DNA from: Atherix ibis
Lineage: Eukaryota > Arthropoda > Insecta > Diptera > Athericidae
Assembly: GCA_958298945.1 (NCBI GenBank)
Contig: OY282605.1
Location: 108,496,267 to 108,560,266, forward strand
DNA length: 64,000 nt
Direction of reading: 5' to 3'
Part shown: in pieces, positions 50,013-61,120 of the stretch
Position numbering within the stretch: position 1 is the stretch's first letter
How the letters are laid out: each line of letters opens with the position of its first letter
Notes under the pieces: generated by a model
The model's database searches: none
Seen by the model: only the letters and a program-made list of their open reading frames with translations
Told to the model about the DNA's origin: nothing
Program-made: the position numbers and the translations under genes

Positions 50013-50883
50013 AATTAAGAAAACAAAAAACAAAACAAAATCGAATATGCAAAAATTATGTTCAGATCTAAAAACTAAAACAAAACAATTATATAGGAAT
50101 TAAAATTCTATAAAAAAAATGTTGCGTAAACATGACGCTTATTATAACGTTGAACTGATATGTAAATGTAATAATTGCAAGATGAATTTATTTAAGGAGT
50201 ATTTTTATTTCAATTATGTTTGATCATTGCAGCAAAAACAAATCGATTGTATCAATATATATATATATATACATAAAGTTACTGGGAATTTTAAGTTATT
50301 TTCAAATTTATCGTATTTTTTTTTGTGCGTTACTGGCTGAATTTGTCGTAATAAATATATGATATCAACCCAAGCAAATCGTTCGTATAACGGATTGAAT
50401 TCGTAGATTTAGAGCTATTACTGAAATAATGGCACTTTTTCGAATTTAACTGTGTAATATTTATGCATCTCTTTTAGGGGAGCGTTTCTCATATGATATT
50501 TTTGAAAGCAGAAAAAGTAATGTTTTTATATCGTTTCCATTTTTTTTTTTTTGGTATAATAGCATTACCATATATGTGTATGAAATAAACATATTTAAAT
50601 AATCGAAATAAAAATATCTACTCAAAACGACACTGTCTTAGAAAATACGTATATTTGTATATTTACGCTTTCACAGAATAAAATATATTTTAGAGATACT
50701 TTAGAATTCTTTTTTTTTACTTTTTAAAATAATTACGATTATTTTTCATCGAAAAATTGTCTTATACAACCATAGCCTTTTTTCTTGTTTGGCTATAGCT
50801 AACATTGGGAGATAATTTATTATTTTCCTCGATTTTGTAGTTCAAGTGAATACAGTTGTGGAAGGATCAACTTGTCATCTAGA

Positions 50884-51042
50884 TTATAACACGGTTTTTT
50901 TTTCATTTTCAGCAGAAACTCGTAGATTTGTTGTCTTTGCCTTTCGTTTCACTCGATTCCGAACACCTTCCTCCAATGGCATATTTTCATTCATATAGTA
51001 ATTTCTGTGGAAACTACATCCTCTACATGTCCAGGTCTCTCT
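50884..51042 (-). other. Unassigned open frame, possible terminal exon
   Basis: On the minus strand an open stretch runs from just after a TAG at 51045-51043 to TAA at 50886-50884. It contains TWTCRGCSFHRNYYMNENMP and ends RVSAENEKKTVL. An AATAG/AG acceptor-like sequence is at its 5' edge. It has a CxxC pair and a basic KRKAK stretch and is less AT-biased than the flanks. I do not recognise the family; it may be a transposon or gene remnant. Confidence 0.3.
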
Positions 51043-51099
51043 CTATTATTTTGCTAAAAATACTCAACCAACGACTTTTACCACCTTCCTTCCTTCCTT

Positions 51100-51940
51100 G
51101 GTAAAAACTAAGCAACGGAAGATGATCAAATTTTGTCAATTGTTTATTAAAGCGACATTTTTTTATGTTTTCTTTTTAAAATTTTCTTAATGTTATCTTA
51201 ATAAAAAAAATATATATTAATATTTTATTTAAAAGCATATTTTATAAATTTATTTTTAAATAATTTCGATTAAAATTTATTAAAATATTCCATTTTTTTT
51301 CTAAATAAAAATCTTTGTTTTTCTTATTCATATTATATAAAATTTTGATCAGATATTTTGGATTATTGATTGTATGTAATAATTGGATTAAAAAGACAAA
51401 AACATATAATCAATCACTAATTGAAAATATGGTTTAAAAATAAAAATTTTTCTTTAAATATTTTTAAATTTTTTTAGCAATTTTATTAGAGTTGATACCG
51501 TTGGAGATTTTGTGGCATAAAAATAAAAATGTTCAAATTTAAGACTTTTATACTATTACATGTTTTGTTTAAAAGTATCTATTACCAAATTGTATTGATA
51601 TTTTTATGTAAAAAATAATTTAAAAAAATTGAATGTATGTACATTCAAAATTTTGAGCTGCACAAAAGGGAATTTTTTTATGGTGTATCAAGATAAACAA
51701 ATATTCTAAACAAAACAAAAATTGGCATTCAACTTTAATTTCGGTACGAAAATTTTTTTTATACTTAAAATTTGATCATTCCAAAAATTACAGTAGAATA
51801 AAAATAAATTTTGAATAAACGAAGAATTCCCCTCCGATAAGTATAAATAATATTCCATACAAATTATCATTATAGTATTGTAATTAAAACAATACAATTT
51901 ATTACATACAACGGTTCTACAAATTAAAATTCCGATATTT
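51100..51940. other. AT-rich intergenic stretch
   Basis: No gene or recognisable element. CTTCCTTCCTTCCTT occurs just before it at about 51087-51101. Confidence 0.5.
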
Positions 51941-51942
51941 AT

Positions 51943-52180
51943 AGTCTATCTGAGCCTGCAATCAAGAAGTTGTTGGATAAATTTAAGTCTACTGGCTTGG
52001 TATAAAACATACCACGAACACGTGCTCGTAGAGGCCGTTGTTCAAACTGAAATATTCGTTTGGAGAGTGAAAGTGGTGCAGAGAATCCCCAAGTTTATCG
52101 GTTGCAAAACATTCTCAAAAATTGTCCTCGTCCGAAATGAGCACATGGTAAATTTTGCACAAGGATTTCGCTCTTAATCC
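51943..52180 (+). pseudogene. Decayed mariner-like DNA-binding domain fragment
   Basis: The plus-strand frame reads LSEPAIKKLLDKFKSTGLV, the helix-turn-helix pattern S.PTIR.IV.KF..TGSV of Tc/mariner relatives, then IPRTRARRGR. After several stops and shifts it ends with ILHKDFALNP after a W codon and a stop, matching WRILHKDLGL.P. It is the oldest-looking mariner relic in the window and has no catalytic part. Confidence 0.6.
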
Positions 52181-54640
52181 TTGTAAAATGTGTTTCATTT
52201 GAAATTTAAAAAAAATAATTCTAATTAGTAGATCCCTGGATGAGCAATATTTTATTTTAAAAAATATATATTAGTACTTTTTTTTTAAAATATTATACGT
52301 GTATTACTGCACTTATGAAATTTGTTTCTAACATTTATCATATAATTATTTTGATATTGCAACTTTGTATAATTTGTTGTTTTAGTCAACAGATGGCTTA
52401 TCATCTTTATTATTTGTCATATTGGCACATACACATATTGTCGCGCTGCCTTCGGTATCACAAAACTATTTATTATCTCTTATAATATTTATATATTACG
52501 GTGGTGTGTGCATGCGTTTGTGTTAACACAATTTGTATGACTGTATTTGGCTGTTAACTTTTACCGTGTACTACCTATCTTGTGTGAAATTAATTCTTTA
52601 GCAAATCAAAATTACAATATGACAAAAAATTATTTTATTTAATTAAAGTTTATGAAATTTTCTACAATAAATATGCAAAAAATTAATAATTCAAAAATTC
52701 GTTTTTATTAAAATATTTTTAAAAAAATTTTTCTTTAAAAAAAAAAAAATAATTTCATGATTTGTGTTTTCCAAAAAAAACTAGAATTATTTTATAATTG
52801 TCAAATTCTATATACGAAAATGCTTTTGAAAATACATACACATAATAAAATAATTAAAATTATTTTATTTTAACTAACTATAAATAAATATAGTCACACG
52901 AATTTTTAATACGGTAAGCAAAATTTTTTTTCGAAAACTTTCGCTTTCTGACGGTTTTACTTGCATTTAGAATGTTGTAAAAAACGAACTATTTGCAACT
53001 TTTTTTTTTTAATAAACATTTTTTTAAAATTATTTTGACCTAATTAGTATTTTTCACATATACTAAATACTCAAATTAATTAGTATTTTGTAGTAGAATA
53101 TTAAAAAAATGTAAATTCTTAGTAGTTTAAATAAAAAAATTATATAATTTTTTTTCAAATATTTAATATGTTAAAAAATATTCTATAATATTTTTATTAT
53201 AATAAATAAATTTATTGTAGTTTTAAAAATAAATAATTGTTTTTAGCTCTTACAAAAATATGTAATCAAAAGAAATGTTTTATAATATAAATTTAGTAAA
53301 TATGATTAATATCTGTTTTTTTTTCTAGAAAAGTATAAATAAATTGAAATTATTTTAAATAAAACTATACAAGTATTATTATTAATATTATATCAAATAA
53401 AACTAAATAAATAGAATAAAAATTCTTTTATTATGATATATTTAAATATACATACAATTATTTAATTTTGGTTCTTTTTTCTTTTAAAAAAAATTTTCTT
53501 TTTTTATAAGAAATATTTGTTAAAAAAAATTAATTTGGAAAAATATATTCTAAAAATATGCATATATATATATATGTATATCGAAAAATATGGTATATTA
53601 AATTTAATACGTATAACTGTGTGCATTTAATAAATTTTTTGTCAAATTCTTTTGAAAATTATACCAGGAATTAGGCAAGTTATAATGTCATGGACTATAT
53701 GGCAACTAAGCTACTTTTTCGGACTGTTTCAATTACAACAGCATTCGATTATAATTTTTTTTTATATAGCATAATTTTTTTAACTTATTTTTATATATTA
53801 TTTTGAGTTAAAAAAATCATAAAAATCACCTAAGAATAAAAAACGTCCAAATAAAAGTTTAATTTTTATAAACTAAACCATTTATCATATCGTAAATTCA
53901 TTTTATAATAATATATTTGAATGTATAAAAATTTAGAAAGAAATCATGTTAATTTGAAAAAAAAAAATTATTTATTTTTTATAAAACTATTAAATTTTAT
54001 TGTAAATAATTTTTAATAAGAAAATAAACTCTCCCCGTTCACATGTGTATGGTATGAAGATGCATATGCACAAACGGTCGGTCATAGGCAAGCTGTTCTA
54101 TGCATACCTAGCATAAGGTCTATTATTTCATGTTACTATCCTACTAACGAGTGTAAACAATCGTATAATTTCATATGCCACTGTATACACATAGTTAAAA
54201 TTCGAATAGATTGATATTAGTTCAAAGTACCAATTTATAAACAAATATTTAAAAAAAAAAAATTCCTACTAATTTTATTCAATTTTATCTAAAAGAATAT
54301 TTTTCTTCATTTAATTGAAAACGTATAGTGTAGCAGCATTTATTATATAGTATATACAATATGGTGATAAAGCAGTCGCATAGATTTGTACACACATATT
54401 ATTGGAGAAAGAAAATATTATATGAACTGTTTGATTTCAACGACTATATCTGCATACACTCTCAAATGGAGTCCATATTATAATATGACATTCATGGTAC
54501 GGCTGTGCTTGATTGTATATAGCATTACCGATGCCGCTCGAACGAAACCGACTCACGTAGTCCAATCTAGTAGTAGAGTAGTAGGCTTCAGTTTTACTTC
54601 TTATTAAACAGTACACGCACCTATACAAGGAGAATCATTC
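52181..54640. other. AT-rich intergenic stretch, possibly regulatory near 52400-52600 and 54030-54200
   Basis: Mostly A/T runs. Two segments of more balanced composition (around GTGGTGTGTGCATGCGTTTG at 52502 and CACAAACGGTCGGTCATAGG at 54070) could be regulatory DNA of the downstream HMG gene. No coding region is seen. Confidence 0.4.
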
Positions 54641-55386
54641 ATAGCATACCGCACTTGTACAAAGAGCAGTTCAGCTTTGGTTGTGTATATTCAAAAAATC
54701 TCTTTGCTTGAACAGAAGTACATATTTTCGTTCTTGGTTTAAAAGAATTTTTCGTGTCAATTTTCATTATAAAATTACTTAATAAATTTCTTCAGGTAAG
54801 TTAAAAATCATCTTCTATGATTAATACCTATAAGAGTGTAGTATTTTATTTTATAAAATCAATATAAATTAATGGTGATTTATTATATAAATTTCACAAT
54901 TTTCATCGACCCATTTTGGCGTGGGTTTTACTTGAGATTTCTTCTAAAGTAATTCAAAAGGTTTCATATTGAAATATATTTTCTTAATATTAATTAAAAT
55001 CTAATTAAATATTTAATGTTGAAAATTTTTATAGTTATATCATATCAGTTTATATAGATTTTAGTGTAAATATCAATAAATTACGTCTCGGAAATGTTTT
55101 CGTCATCATAAAAATTTCAGTTCAAAAAATTATTTCGCTACATGAAAATGGCTTTCAATGAGCATCGACTGAACATTATATGGGAGTGAAAATTCAAAAT
55201 GAAATTTTTCAATATCTATTAATGCTATTTAAAAACGGTCTTCTACAAAATTTCCGAAATAATTTTCTTTATTTTTTGGCATTTAAAACACCATTCGGTT
55301 TAAATAAATATTTTTATTTTAACATTTCGCGCCAAAAAATTTCCGCGTACATATTGGACTGAATATTTCTTCTTGTATGGCGATAG

Positions 55387-55439
55387 GTGGATGGACGGAT
55401 GGATGGATGAATGGATGGATAGATAGATAGATGGATAGG
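55387..55439 (+). repeat. GGAT/GATA tetranucleotide microsatellite
   Basis: GGATGGATGGATGAATGGAT followed by AGATAGATAGATGGATAGG, inside the inferred HMG intron. Confidence 0.85.
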
Positions 55440-56086
55440 AGATAGCTTGTTCGTAGACATTTTGTTATTTTATTTTGTTGACGATATCAAATTGAAGTGC
55501 TCGCTTATTTATAAATAAATGAAGGTAGAATAGTAAAATTTTTAGAAATTTTTTCTCCAAATCTATTTGTACTTAAAATTTTTTACTTAATACATATATA
55601 TGAAATGATTGAAGAAGAACAAAATATTTGATTTGGGGAAACGCACATATTGTAATTCATGAGTTTTGGCTACACGTACTTGCTGCCCCATGATAAGCCA
55701 TTTTTAAACGAGTGTTTAGGCGCGTGTGTGTGTCAGTAAGTACGCTACAATGTAAGGCTGGCTGGCTTTTCGACTTTGTAAATGTATGCCTGGCTCGGCT
55801 TTGAGCTTCTGCAAATCAAATTGACTGGCTGGCTACTTTGTGTTATCGGTTACGGAAACCAATAAGGAAAGGTGAAGCCGACTTTGCATGTACACACGAA
55901 ATTGCGTGATTGTGTGTTAAGTGAAATGCTATAATCATAATTTACTACCGCACAAGCAGGCTGTTCTTCGGTACGTACGTGTAACGTACATGACTGGCTG
56001 GGCGTACTTGGTAAAAACGAACGATTTTTCAAATCGTATTATATGAAAGTGTGAATGAGTTCTTGAAACGAGAGATAGAGACTGAT

Positions 56087-56122
56087 TTGTTTGTTCGTTC
56101 GTTCGTTCGTCCGTTTGTTTGC
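56087..56122 (+). repeat. TTCG/TTTG microsatellite
   Basis: TTTGTTTGTTCGTTCGTTCG, then TTCGTCCGTTTGTTTG, a short imperfect tetranucleotide repeat in the same intron. Confidence 0.8.
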
Positions 56123-56996
56123 TATTGGCGCATCGACTTAATTTCCGCTCAATTTGGTTAAATTTTAAATTTTATTTATACAAATATTTTTCGTTTTTTT
56201 TTTTTTTATGTGCATATATAAATTTCTTTCTATCAGGTTCTATAAAAAACGTTTTACCTTGATAAAAAAATCAGTTTTTTTTTACGTAAATCTATATAAA
56301 TAAATTGTTATTATAATTCCGTTTTTATTATAAAAATTCCAAAAGCTTGTTGATAAAATTATTGGATGGTGAGAGAGGCGAAATTATCTACTAATAATCA
56401 AAGAGAATTCTCGATTTGAAAATGTTTGTTTTGTAATGAAGACGAGAAGCATATTTACATATGCGTCATGCAGCGGCATAGTTTTTAACAATACGCACAC
56501 ACTACGCTTGCTCATAAATGCGTTTGTTCCGCATTTAAGGCGGAACTAAAAATTGGAGTTTACTCAATTTCCATTTCATTAATATTAGAAGAAATATTTT
56601 TTACAAATATTATTCTTACTTAATTTTATTTAATTCTGAATGATTATATAGTAAATATTAAAGGAAACACATTTTTTTCTGAAACATTTCGAGATGAATG
56701 CGCAAACATGTATTCTTCAGTAATAATTGTAACGGTTTTATGTCATGAGAAGACAATTTTGTATGAATGCATGTAAAAATTTCATATTTTTAATTACATT
56801 TACGTTACGATATAATTTTATTATTAACATTTTATGAAATTGTAAGAAAAAAGCATTTCTTTAGTGGTAGTAATGTATTTATTTGATTAAATTCATATAA
56901 TATGAGATAAATCTGTATATTTTTTTAATATAATTTTCTGTTGTGTGCGTAGAAATATTTTTGTCACGTTGTGAATTTCATAAAAAGAAAGAAAAA

Positions 56997-57437
56997 ATGT
57001 CAACAAGACCAAAACGTCCACTATCAGCTTATATGCTTTGGTTGAACGAAGCACGTGAGCAAATCAAAAAAGAAAATCCTGGCATCAAGGTGACGGAAAT
57101 CGCTAAAAAAGGTGGAGAATTATGGAGAGCGATGAAAGATAAATCTGTAAATATCAAATGCATATATTAAATTATAAATACACGATTATAGAATTTAGAA
57201 AATATAAATAATTATATTTTAATTTCATTGTTTAATAATAAAAAAAAGGAATGGGAGGCGAAAGCAGCTAAAATAAAGGATGAATACACAAAAGCTGTTA
57301 AGGAATATGAAGCTAATGGCGGTGTTGAAACGGGCAATAAAAAACGATCAAAGGCGGTGAGCAAAAAGCCAGTCAAGAAGGCAAAGAAAAAAGAATCCGA
57401 AGATGATGACGAATCTGGTGAAGAAGAAAGTGATTAA
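56997..57437 (+). CDS. HmgZ: HMG-box protein, HmgZ/HmgD-like, 112 aa, two coding exons
   Basis: Coding exons are 56997-57146 and 57249-57437; the intron has GTAAAT at the donor and AAAAG at the acceptor and is 102 bp. The exon split falls after residue 50 (…MKDKS / EWEAK…), exactly as in the minus-strand paralogue at 39197-40619. The protein starts MSTRPKRPLSAYMLWLNEAR, keeps Ser10, Met13, Val32 and Thr33 of the HMG box, and ends with a basic region (KKPVKKAKKKES) and an acidic tail (EDDDESGEEESD). The role is architectural: bending DNA and substituting for linker histone in early embryos, as known for Drosophila HMG-D. The TKAVKEYEANGG and KKAKKKES segments resemble HmgZ, but the box resembles HmgD, so naming of the pair is tentative. 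Confidence 0.92.
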
Positions 57438-57469
57438 GTCATTTTATTATTTATTTCTTTTGCCAAGTG

Positions 57470-57497
57470 TAAATATATATATATATAAAAACATAAA

Positions 57498-57533
<36 letters not shown>
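57470..57533. repeat. (TA)n microsatellites in the HMG 3' region
   Basis: Two AT dinucleotide tracts (about 57474-57486 and 57504-57532) lie within the likely 3' UTR, shortly after the stop codon. Confidence 0.85.
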
Positions 57534-57535
<2 letters not shown>

Positions 57536-60030
57536 ACAAAATAATAAGAAAAACTTTTTGTAATGTGTTTAGTGAAGAAAGAAAAAATACATATTTTTAT
57601 TTTTCTTATGTACAAAATTTATCCAATAACTAATATATAAATATATATATATTTAAAAAAGAGATTAAGAGAACGTAGTTAATGAAGAATTCAAATACAA
57701 TAGAAATTCCGTTTTGAGACTAATTAGAATTCTTCTACTGATAATAATAATAATAATACTATTTAATAATAATGATTTTTTTTAAAGCAAATAATTATGA
57801 TTATATTTTACTTTTTCGAAACAGTAAATAATAAAAAATGAATGACATTTGTATACCTAATACCGATCATGTTTGAGTTATATTTATTTTTCGGCTAGAA
57901 TTAAATATTTTCTAGTTGACATTTAATTAAAAAATCTATCATCAGATCTTAATTTAACAATATATATGTAATAATTTGATAATTAATATAAAAAAGTCAA
58001 ATAACTAACTATTTAGTGATAATAATAATAACCATTAGACGGAAGTTCAAATAAGATATCGCTTCTAATTCTGACTCAAAATTATTTATATTATTTCAAA
58101 ATGCGGTTAAGTCAAACGGAAGAGAAAAACATCACTCACGTTTAGATAATTATCAGTTTATTCTCTATTATATAAAAAGTTTTATGTTTGCTTTACTTTT
58201 AAAATGACACGTAAAATTCTCAGGTAAATTGAAACAAAAAATATAAATATAAAAAAAAAACCTAAAAACAGAAGGGTGCACAATATTGGAACTATACAAT
58301 AATAAAAATTACTATTGTAAGGTAAACAAAACAAAACAAAAAGCCCTTGTATTGAACAAAAAATTACGGAAATATTTCTGTGACAGCGAATAGAAGAAAA
58401 ACAATTACCGATTCAAAGTTTGAAATAATGAAATTTCATGTAAACTGACTGAAGTTTTTCGTTTCGATTAATTTTCTTATCAATTATATTGTACATCGAT
58501 TATAATTAAATCTTTGAAAATATAACTGATTTGTTTCTAGTATTTCTTGTATAGATTTTGATATAAAAAAATCGAATGAAACTTCAGTCAAAAGAAAATT
58601 CTAATCAGTCTTATAATTTTATTTAAAGAAGGAGGAAACAATTTTACAATTAAACTAAATAAGTATCAGTTATTAATTCTGAATAATGAATTTAAGTAGT
58701 ATGCAAAAGAAGAAATAAACTAAAAACAAGTTAGTTATGTATTGTAGTTTTGAAAAGTCATTCGTTTTGAAAAAGAAAATATAATAAGGAATTTTTAACA
58801 AATGCAAATAGCATAACCAAAACAATGTGAACAAAATAAATTGGTAACGAAAATTTTACCTCTATACAAATATTATTTATTATATTTAGTTTAAAGAAAA
58901 GGAGCAAAAGTTATAATAAAATATGTATTTACATCAAAAAAAAAAAAATTCAAAATCTTATAATTTTTATATGCAGGAGAAAATATTTAGTTATAAAAGG
59001 ATCTTAGAATGCGTCACAAACTATGAAGAATTGAGAAATTTATAAATTCACCTGTCGCCAACAAGAACCAAAAATACAAAAAAATATGAAATTTTCATAT
59101 CTTCGAATTCTTTTACAACTTTTTTTCCCCCCTTTTTATTTTATATATTTAATTTAAGGAATATGTTTTCAATAATATAATTTTAAAAAAATTGAAAATA
59201 TCTCCAATCAGTTTTGAATTCAAAAAGAAAATGTACGTATAATAAATTCATTTAAAAAAAACGAGAACGGAAAAAATAATTAACATATACGTCTATATAT
59301 TATTATATAATACAAATTTGCTAATTTGTTATTCACTTAAAATAATTTTTTGATCACAGTAGTTTAGCGATTTGCTAAGTTTGTGTTTTCCTTATGAAAG
59401 TGTATTAATAAATATCTTTAAAATAAATGTAAAAATGAAATATATAAAATAGCTTGGTTTTTTTTCAAGTCAAGTCCTTTGGACTTTAAAATTAATTATA
59501 ATTTTATTGATTTTAGCAGAAATAAATATTTTATTGTCCATATTGATCAAAAAAACCAAAATATGAATAAAAATAATTGATTTAGATAACATTTACAGAT
59601 GTTGCGGGGCCAGGATTTTTTTTGTCAGTGCAAATTTATATTCCTTAACTATATTTGTCACCATTTTATTTCAACATTTCTGCCCTTTTTTTGAATATTG
59701 TGACATTAATATCGTTAGGAATTGTTAATTATTTTAAAGATATCATGTGAGGCAGTATCATGTGTGCTCCTATTAAACAACAAATAATGAAGCTCAATAT
59801 TCAAGGGTTTTTTTCTTTTTGTTGCGAAGCCGCCAAAAAAATGGTAAGAAATTGTCATAAGATTTTATTTTGTCCCCACAGAGACTGTACTTATAATCTC
59901 TTTTCATGTTGAAAATATTCAATTTAACATATTTTTTTATAATCTAGAAAATAAATAAAAATTTATATGTTAAATTGAATATTTTCAATATTAAAGAAAA
60001 ATAAAGCAAATTAATTACAAGAAAATATTA
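57534..60030. other. AT-rich 3' flank and intergenic stretch
   Basis: No further gene. A long 3' UTR for the HMG gene is possible. It contains an inverted repeat at 59909-59988. Confidence 0.5.
59909..59988. repeat. Inverted repeat with 24-bp perfect arms
   Basis: TTGAAAATATTCAATTTAAC (59909 on, arm to 59932) is inverted at 59965-59988 with a 32-base AT-rich loop. It lies about 40 bp from the left end of the next mariner. Confidence 0.85.
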
Positions 60031-61120
60031 ATCAAAAAGTTATCGGAATTTATTCAGAAAATTAAAAATACAAGTTTATTCATCAAAATCTATCTTGTCC
60101 CCTACAAAGTAATCCCCATCGACTTTAACACACTTATGCCAGCGCTTGATCCAATCCTCAAAACATTTTTTATATTCGGTTTTCGGTATGTCCATTAGTG
60201 CTTCCTGTGATTTTTCCATTACTTCCTCTCGGCTGTTGAAACGCGTTCCCCGTAATGGTTTTTTAACTCGATTGAACAGAAAGAAGTCATAGGGAGTCAA
60301 ATCAGGTGAATTCGGATGGTATTTGTTGCATTTTTCGTCAAAAAATTACGATATGATGGCACTGTGCGACGGTGCGTTATCATGGTGTTCTCTGCCCACA
60401 ATTCTGGTCTCTTTCGGCGAATTGCTTTACGCAAACGTCCCATGACGCCCAAATAATACTCTTTGTTTACTATCCGGCCTTCTGGCAAAAATTCATGATG
60501 CACTACACCGTTGTAATCCATGAAAACCGTGAGCATTACCTTTTTTTTCTGGATTGCGTGTCGTACTCATAAACCCACGTCTCGTCTCCAGTAATGATCG
60601 TTTTGATGAATGTGGGATTGGATTCAACCACGCAAATCATGTTTTTTGTGACGTCAACACGGTCTCTTTTTTGCATGAAATTGAGGTATTTTGGCACCAA
60701 CTTTGCTGCTAACGACGGAAACCCAAATCATTACCCAAAATGTCTTGGACGGATCCATAGGCAATGTTCAAGTCCTCCGCTATCTCTCTGATGGTTAATT
60801 TGCGGTTATTGATCAACATTTCTTTTACTTTATGAATATTTTCGTCGGTTTTCGATGCCGATGGTCTACCACTGCATTCATCACCTTCGATTGACTCACG
60901 ACCACTTTTGAACCGCTCGTGCCACTGGTAAACGACCGTTTTCTTAAAAGAATCGTTGCCGAAACACTTTTCCAACATTTCCAACGTTCGCGTACCATTA
61001 AATCCGTTTTTTACGCAAAATTTAATACAAGTTCGTTGTTGCAAATTTAAATCCATTTCTAAAATTGTAAATAATCGCCAACACACACCGAGATAGATGT
61101 ACTCTTGGCTACGTAACTTT
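60031..61120 (-). mobile_element. mariner-family element (SETMAR-like transposase), frame-broken
   Basis: The transposase starts at 61056 (MDLNLQQRTCIKFCVKNGFN) and shows FKSGRESIEGDECSGRPSAS, the DNA-binding region NIAYGSVQDILGNDLGFRR, then after a frame break GDETWVYEYDTQSRKK (first D, about 60560-60600), FMDYNGVVHHEFLPEG, a second frame break at HHDNAPSHS (second D, about 60370), and after a third, DLTPYDFFLF (third D) with the C-terminal VDGDYFVGDKIDFDE at 60076. The ends are imperfectly inverted: ATCAAAAAGTTATCGG at 60031 and CGTAACTTTTACAAAT at about 61112. At least three shifts and a small deletion make it inactive. Confidence 0.83.

Larger units (their letters stand above)
54660..56952 (+). 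promoter_or_regulatory. Probable 5' UTR exon and first intron of the second HMG gene
   Basis: TTCTTCAG/GTAAGTTAAA at 54795/54796 is a strong splice donor at the end of a non-AT-biased stretch, and TGTGTGCGTAG/AAATATTT at 56952/56953 is an acceptor 44 bases before the ATG. This mirrors the minus-strand HMG gene, which also has an untranslated first exon. The first exon probably starts near 54670 (TTCAGCTTTGG). Without transcripts this remains inference. Confidence 0.45.
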
